Part shown: positions 7,519-8,945 of the stretch, piece by piece | Layout of the letters: every line of letters starts with the position of its first letter | How positions within the stretch are numbered: the first letter of the stretch is position 1 | NCBI GenBank assembly: GCA_016933315.1 | Contig: JAFGBE010000024.1 | Location: forward strand, 1-8,945 | DNA from: Candidatus Auribacterota bacterium | Lineage (GTDB): Bacteria; Auribacterota; UBA6266 | Length of the DNA stretch: 8,945 nucleotides | Reading direction: 5' to 3' | The notes under the pieces: model-generated | The model's input: only the letters and a program-made list of their open reading frames with translations | What the model was told of the DNA's origin: nothing | Databases searched by the model: none | Program-made: the position numbers and the translations under genes

Positions 7519-7547
7519 TTGAGAAAATCGGCTTAAAGGCGTAAAAT
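7519..7547 (+). promoter_or_regulatory. Sigma70-type promoter of the EF-Tu domain-II-like gene
   Basis: TTGAGA (7519-7524, 5/6 to TTGACA) and TAAAAT (7542-7547, 5/6 to TATAAT) are separated by the optimal 17 nt. Transcription would start near 7554, giving a very short leader made up mainly of the ribosome binding site. This is the best promoter match in the window. Confidence 0.65.
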
Positions 7548-7558
7548 AAAAAATCGGG

Positions 7559-7566
7559 AGGAGGTG
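7559..7566 (+). promoter_or_regulatory. Perfect Shine-Dalgarno AGGAGGTG
   Basis: AGGAGGTG is fully complementary to the usual 16S rRNA anti-Shine-Dalgarno and lies 5 nt before ATG 7572. It fixes the start and suggests strong translation, in contrast to the weak sites seen before most other genes here. Confidence 0.85.
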
Positions 7567-7571
7567 GCATA

Positions 7572-7829
7572 ATGAAAGAAGTTGAAATCGGAGTCATAAC
7601 CCATTACTTCAGCAAGATATCTGTCGGCATCATTAAGCTTTCCAAGCCCTTGAAAGTCGGCGATGAGATCCACGTGAAAGGCGCTCACGATGATTTCTCG
7701 CAGTCGATCGATTCGATGCAGATAGAGCACGAAAAAGTTGCCGAGGCAAAACCGGGCCAGCAGGTCGGCATAAAGGTTTTAGGCAAGGTTCACGAGAATG
7801 ACAAGGTTCTTAAAGTGGTGCCGGATTGA
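7572..7829 (+). CDS. Stand-alone EF-Tu domain-II-like beta-barrel protein
   Basis: This 85-residue protein looks like the beta-barrel domain II of translational GTPases (EF-Tu/IF2 type) without any GTPase domain. Such proteins are often annotated as translation elongation factor-like. Supporting segments are GVITHYFSKISVGIIKL (7-23, first strands), the turn LKVGDEIHVKG (27-37), the middle strand SMQIEH (48-53), AKPGQQVGIKV (59-69) and ENDKVLKV (75-82). In full translation factors the KxGD turn and the PGxxVGI strand are hallmark positions of this barrel. There is no signal peptide, Cys residue or TM segment, so it should be cytoplasmic. Its own promoter and perfect Shine-Dalgarno suggest a monocistronic, well-expressed gene. 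It diverges from the phosphatase gene and converges on the ATP-grasp gene with 6 bp between stops. The function is unknown; binding RNA, tRNA or a ribosomal partner is inference from the fold. Confidence 0.85.
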   Translation: MKEVEIGVITHYFSKISVGIIKLSKPLKVGDEIHVKGAHDDFSQSIDSMQIEHEKVAEAKPGQQVGIKVLGKVHENDKVLKVVPD

Positions 7830-7835
7830 TATTCC

Positions 7836-8822
7836 TTAGATACTGCTGTCTTCCAGGATTGCTTTTCCGAGCCAGATGGACCTGTGGATGTTCAGGGAAA
7901 AGCCTTTAGATATTCTCCATGCTATGCCCGCGATTCTTTCGGCGATATGTTCGACAACGGAAGGAACCGGCCCGCCGCCCGCTTTTTCGCCCAGCACGCA
8001 AAGGTCCGGCTGGTCGTTGACATAGTCGATTGACACGAATTTTTTCTCTTTGTCGTTTGTCATGGCGATTTCCGTGGTAAAAAATTCCATATTCGTGATT
8101 CTCGCGATTTCCGAGGTTATCCTTGCCAGCGGCAGGAGCTTATAATTATACATTTCCCTTAACGATATATGCCCGTACCAGCCGTTGTTGGTGTTCCACC
8201 AGCACGGTATGATTTCTCCGAAAAGGTAATAGACCCTGAACCACGCCATTTTATCTCCGAGCGTTACAGGTTCTATTTTTTCCTGAAGAAGGAAATCATC
8301 CCCTTCGTTATAGTGTCTGGCCCCGGCTATTTCTTCGATGGAACCCTTTGCGTCTTTGACGACGCCTCTCTGGCCGAATCCGGTGGCGGGTTTTATGATA
8401 AAGGGTTTTTTCAGGTTTTTAAGTTCCTCTTTTGTCAGCCTGAAGTTCTTGGGTTCCCAGTTTCTGACCACAACGGTGAAAGGCACGGGGATATTTACTT
8501 TTAACAGTTCATAATGGGTGATAGCCTTGTTTGAGGAATGCCTGGCGTCATCAGGGTCGCATACTACATAACCGCCCGCGTCTTTAACGGCGTAGCACAG
8601 CCTTACGAACGGGTCCTTTGGGTCGAAATAATCCGCCTGGTTATCAAGCATGAATTGTATTTTCAATTTGCTTTTTTCAAGCTCGGAAATGGTGCTTTCC
8701 ACATTTTTTCTTGTAATCAGCAGAAAAGCCAGGTGGCGGTATTCACATTCGCGCTTCAGCCAGCCGATGAATTTCTCATTGGTCCTGTTATGCCAGGTAA
8801 GCGCCACATCAATTTTTTTCAC
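7836..8822 (-). CDS. RimK-like ATP-grasp ligase family protein
   Basis: ATP-grasp enzymes join a carboxylate to an amine or thiol through an acyl-phosphate. Here an N-terminal alpha/beta region (about 1-90) precedes SSNKAITHYELLKVNIPVP (96-114), the segment entering the ATP-grasp fold. Next come FIIKPATGFGQRGVV (141-155; ATP-binding Lys144 and Gly-rich loop), FLLQEKIEP (177-185, hinge), and WFRVYYLFGEIIPCWW (194-209). The C-terminal metal-binding block is FVSIDYVNDQPDL (262-274; Asp266, Asn269). Most RimK/D-Ala ligase relatives have E-x-N there; D-x-x-N is a divergent version, so the substrate is likely not that of RimK. The start is GTG 8822, chosen because AAAGGTGA (8836-8829) lies 6 nt upstream. 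A weak promoter-like pair on the minus strand (TTGCTT 8914-8909, TACAAT 8891-8886, spacer 17) lies further upstream. It may instead be cotranscribed with an overlapping upstream gene. Substrate and pathway are unknown. Confidence 0.85.
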   Translation of the reverse strand: MKKIDVALTWHNRTNEKFIGWLKRECEYRHLAFLLITRKNVESTISELEKSKLKIQFMLDNQADYFDPKDPFVRLCYAVKDAGGYVVCDPDDARHSSNKAITHYELLKVNIPVPFTVVVRNWEPKNFRLTKEELKNLKKPFIIKPATGFGQRGVVKDAKGSIEEIAGARHYNEGDDFLLQEKIEPVTLGDKMAWFRVYYLFGEIIPCWWNTNNGWYGHISLREMYNYKLLPLARITSEIARITNMEFFTTEIAMTNDKEKKFVSIDYVNDQPDLCVLGEKAGGGPVPSVVEHIAERIAGIAWRISKGFSLNIHRSIWLGKAILEDSSI

Positions 8823-8945
8823 CGGTTCTCACCTTTAAAGATATCTTTTTCCATGGGAGAAAAAAGTGCGATATCGAATCTGGATATTGTATACCCAAAG
8901 AAGAAAAAAAGCAAGAATACTGAAGAACGGAAAAACTTGACGAAA
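8819..8945 (-). CDS. Possible C-terminus of an upstream minus-strand membrane protein gene (partial)
   Basis: A minus-strand frame is open from the right edge and ends at TGA 8821-8819, giving a 4-bp GTGA overlap with the GTG start of the ATP-grasp gene. This is the same coupling style seen between the PHP-kinase and sixA-like genes. The 41 visible residues hold a Phe-rich hydrophobic stretch (VFLLFFFFGYTI), then a polar tail ending MEKDIFKGENR. Other frames are open too. One minus-strand frame ends at TAA 8837-8835. A plus-strand ATG at 8853 opens a Lys-rich frame to the edge, but without a Shine-Dalgarno. The GTGA overlap is the main reason for preferring this reading. No family can be named from so short a piece. 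Confidence 0.35.
   Translation of the reverse strand, partial: FVKFFRSSVFLLFFFFGYTISRFDIALFSPMEKDIFKGENR

Larger units (their letters stand above)
7476..7557. repeat. Three direct copies of AAAATCGG in the divergent promoter region
   Basis: AAAATCGG occurs at 7476-7483, 7524-7531 and 7550-7557, all in the same orientation. The first two share a longer form, GAAAATCGG followed by T or C and then TT. They sit near the expected transcription start of the minus-strand gene, just after the -35 of the plus-strand promoter, and at the expected plus-strand transcription start running into its Shine-Dalgarno. This placement suits operator sites, but no regulator is identified and the third copy may be coincidental. 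Confidence 0.4.

Noticed and set aside
8853..8945. Plus-strand gene start at ATG 8853
   Set aside because: No Shine-Dalgarno precedes it. The Lys/Glu-rich translation is what the complement of a Phe/Leu-rich coding strand would give, and the minus-strand alternative has a typical GTGA coupling. It is kept only as an alternative.

Overview
The window appears to come from an uncultured, Gram-negative-type bacterium of middling GC content. Genes are tightly packed, with start/stop overlaps, and AGG (Arg) and ATA (Ile) codons are frequent. The gene mix and codon style would fit a lineage such as Omnitrophota or a neighbouring candidate phylum, but this is an impression: there is no rRNA or other marker gene to test it.

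Positions 1-6096 hold one compact plus-strand operon of five genes, with gaps of only 8-21 bp or a 4-bp overlap. The first three form the widespread MoxR ATPase / DUF58 / transglutaminase (TgpA-like) trio: a MoxR AAA+ ATPase cut by the left edge, a membrane-anchored DUF58 protein, and a multi-pass membrane transglutaminase with a DUF4129-like tail. The fourth gene is the most unusual. It is a single polypeptide joining an N-terminal PHP metal-dependent phosphoesterase, with its metal ligands intact, to a C-terminal aminoglycoside-phosphotransferase/choline-kinase-type kinase with intact HGDxHxxN and DFG-like motifs. The fifth, coupled through an ATGA overlap, is a SixA-like histidine phosphatase. 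The operon thus carries a kinase and two kinds of phosphoester hydrolase beside an envelope-associated ATPase/transglutaminase module.

Positions 6089-7459 hold, on the minus strand, a six-TM membrane protein ending in a SpoIIE/RsbU-type PP2C phosphatase. Its 3' end overlaps the 3' end of the sixA-like gene by 8 bp. A 112-bp divergent intergenic region (7460-7571) separates it from a small plus-strand gene (7572-7829) for a stand-alone EF-Tu domain-II-like beta-barrel. That gene has a good sigma70-type promoter and a perfect 8-nt Shine-Dalgarno. The intergenic region contains three direct copies of AAAATCGG placed at the promoter elements.

Positions 7836-8822 hold a minus-strand RimK-like ATP-grasp ligase that converges on the small gene with only 6 bp between stop codons. 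The last ~120 bp are open in several frames. The best reading is the C-terminus of a further minus-strand gene whose TGA overlaps the GTG start of the ATP-grasp gene. No RNA genes, insertion sequences, CRISPR arrays or convincing intrinsic terminators were seen.
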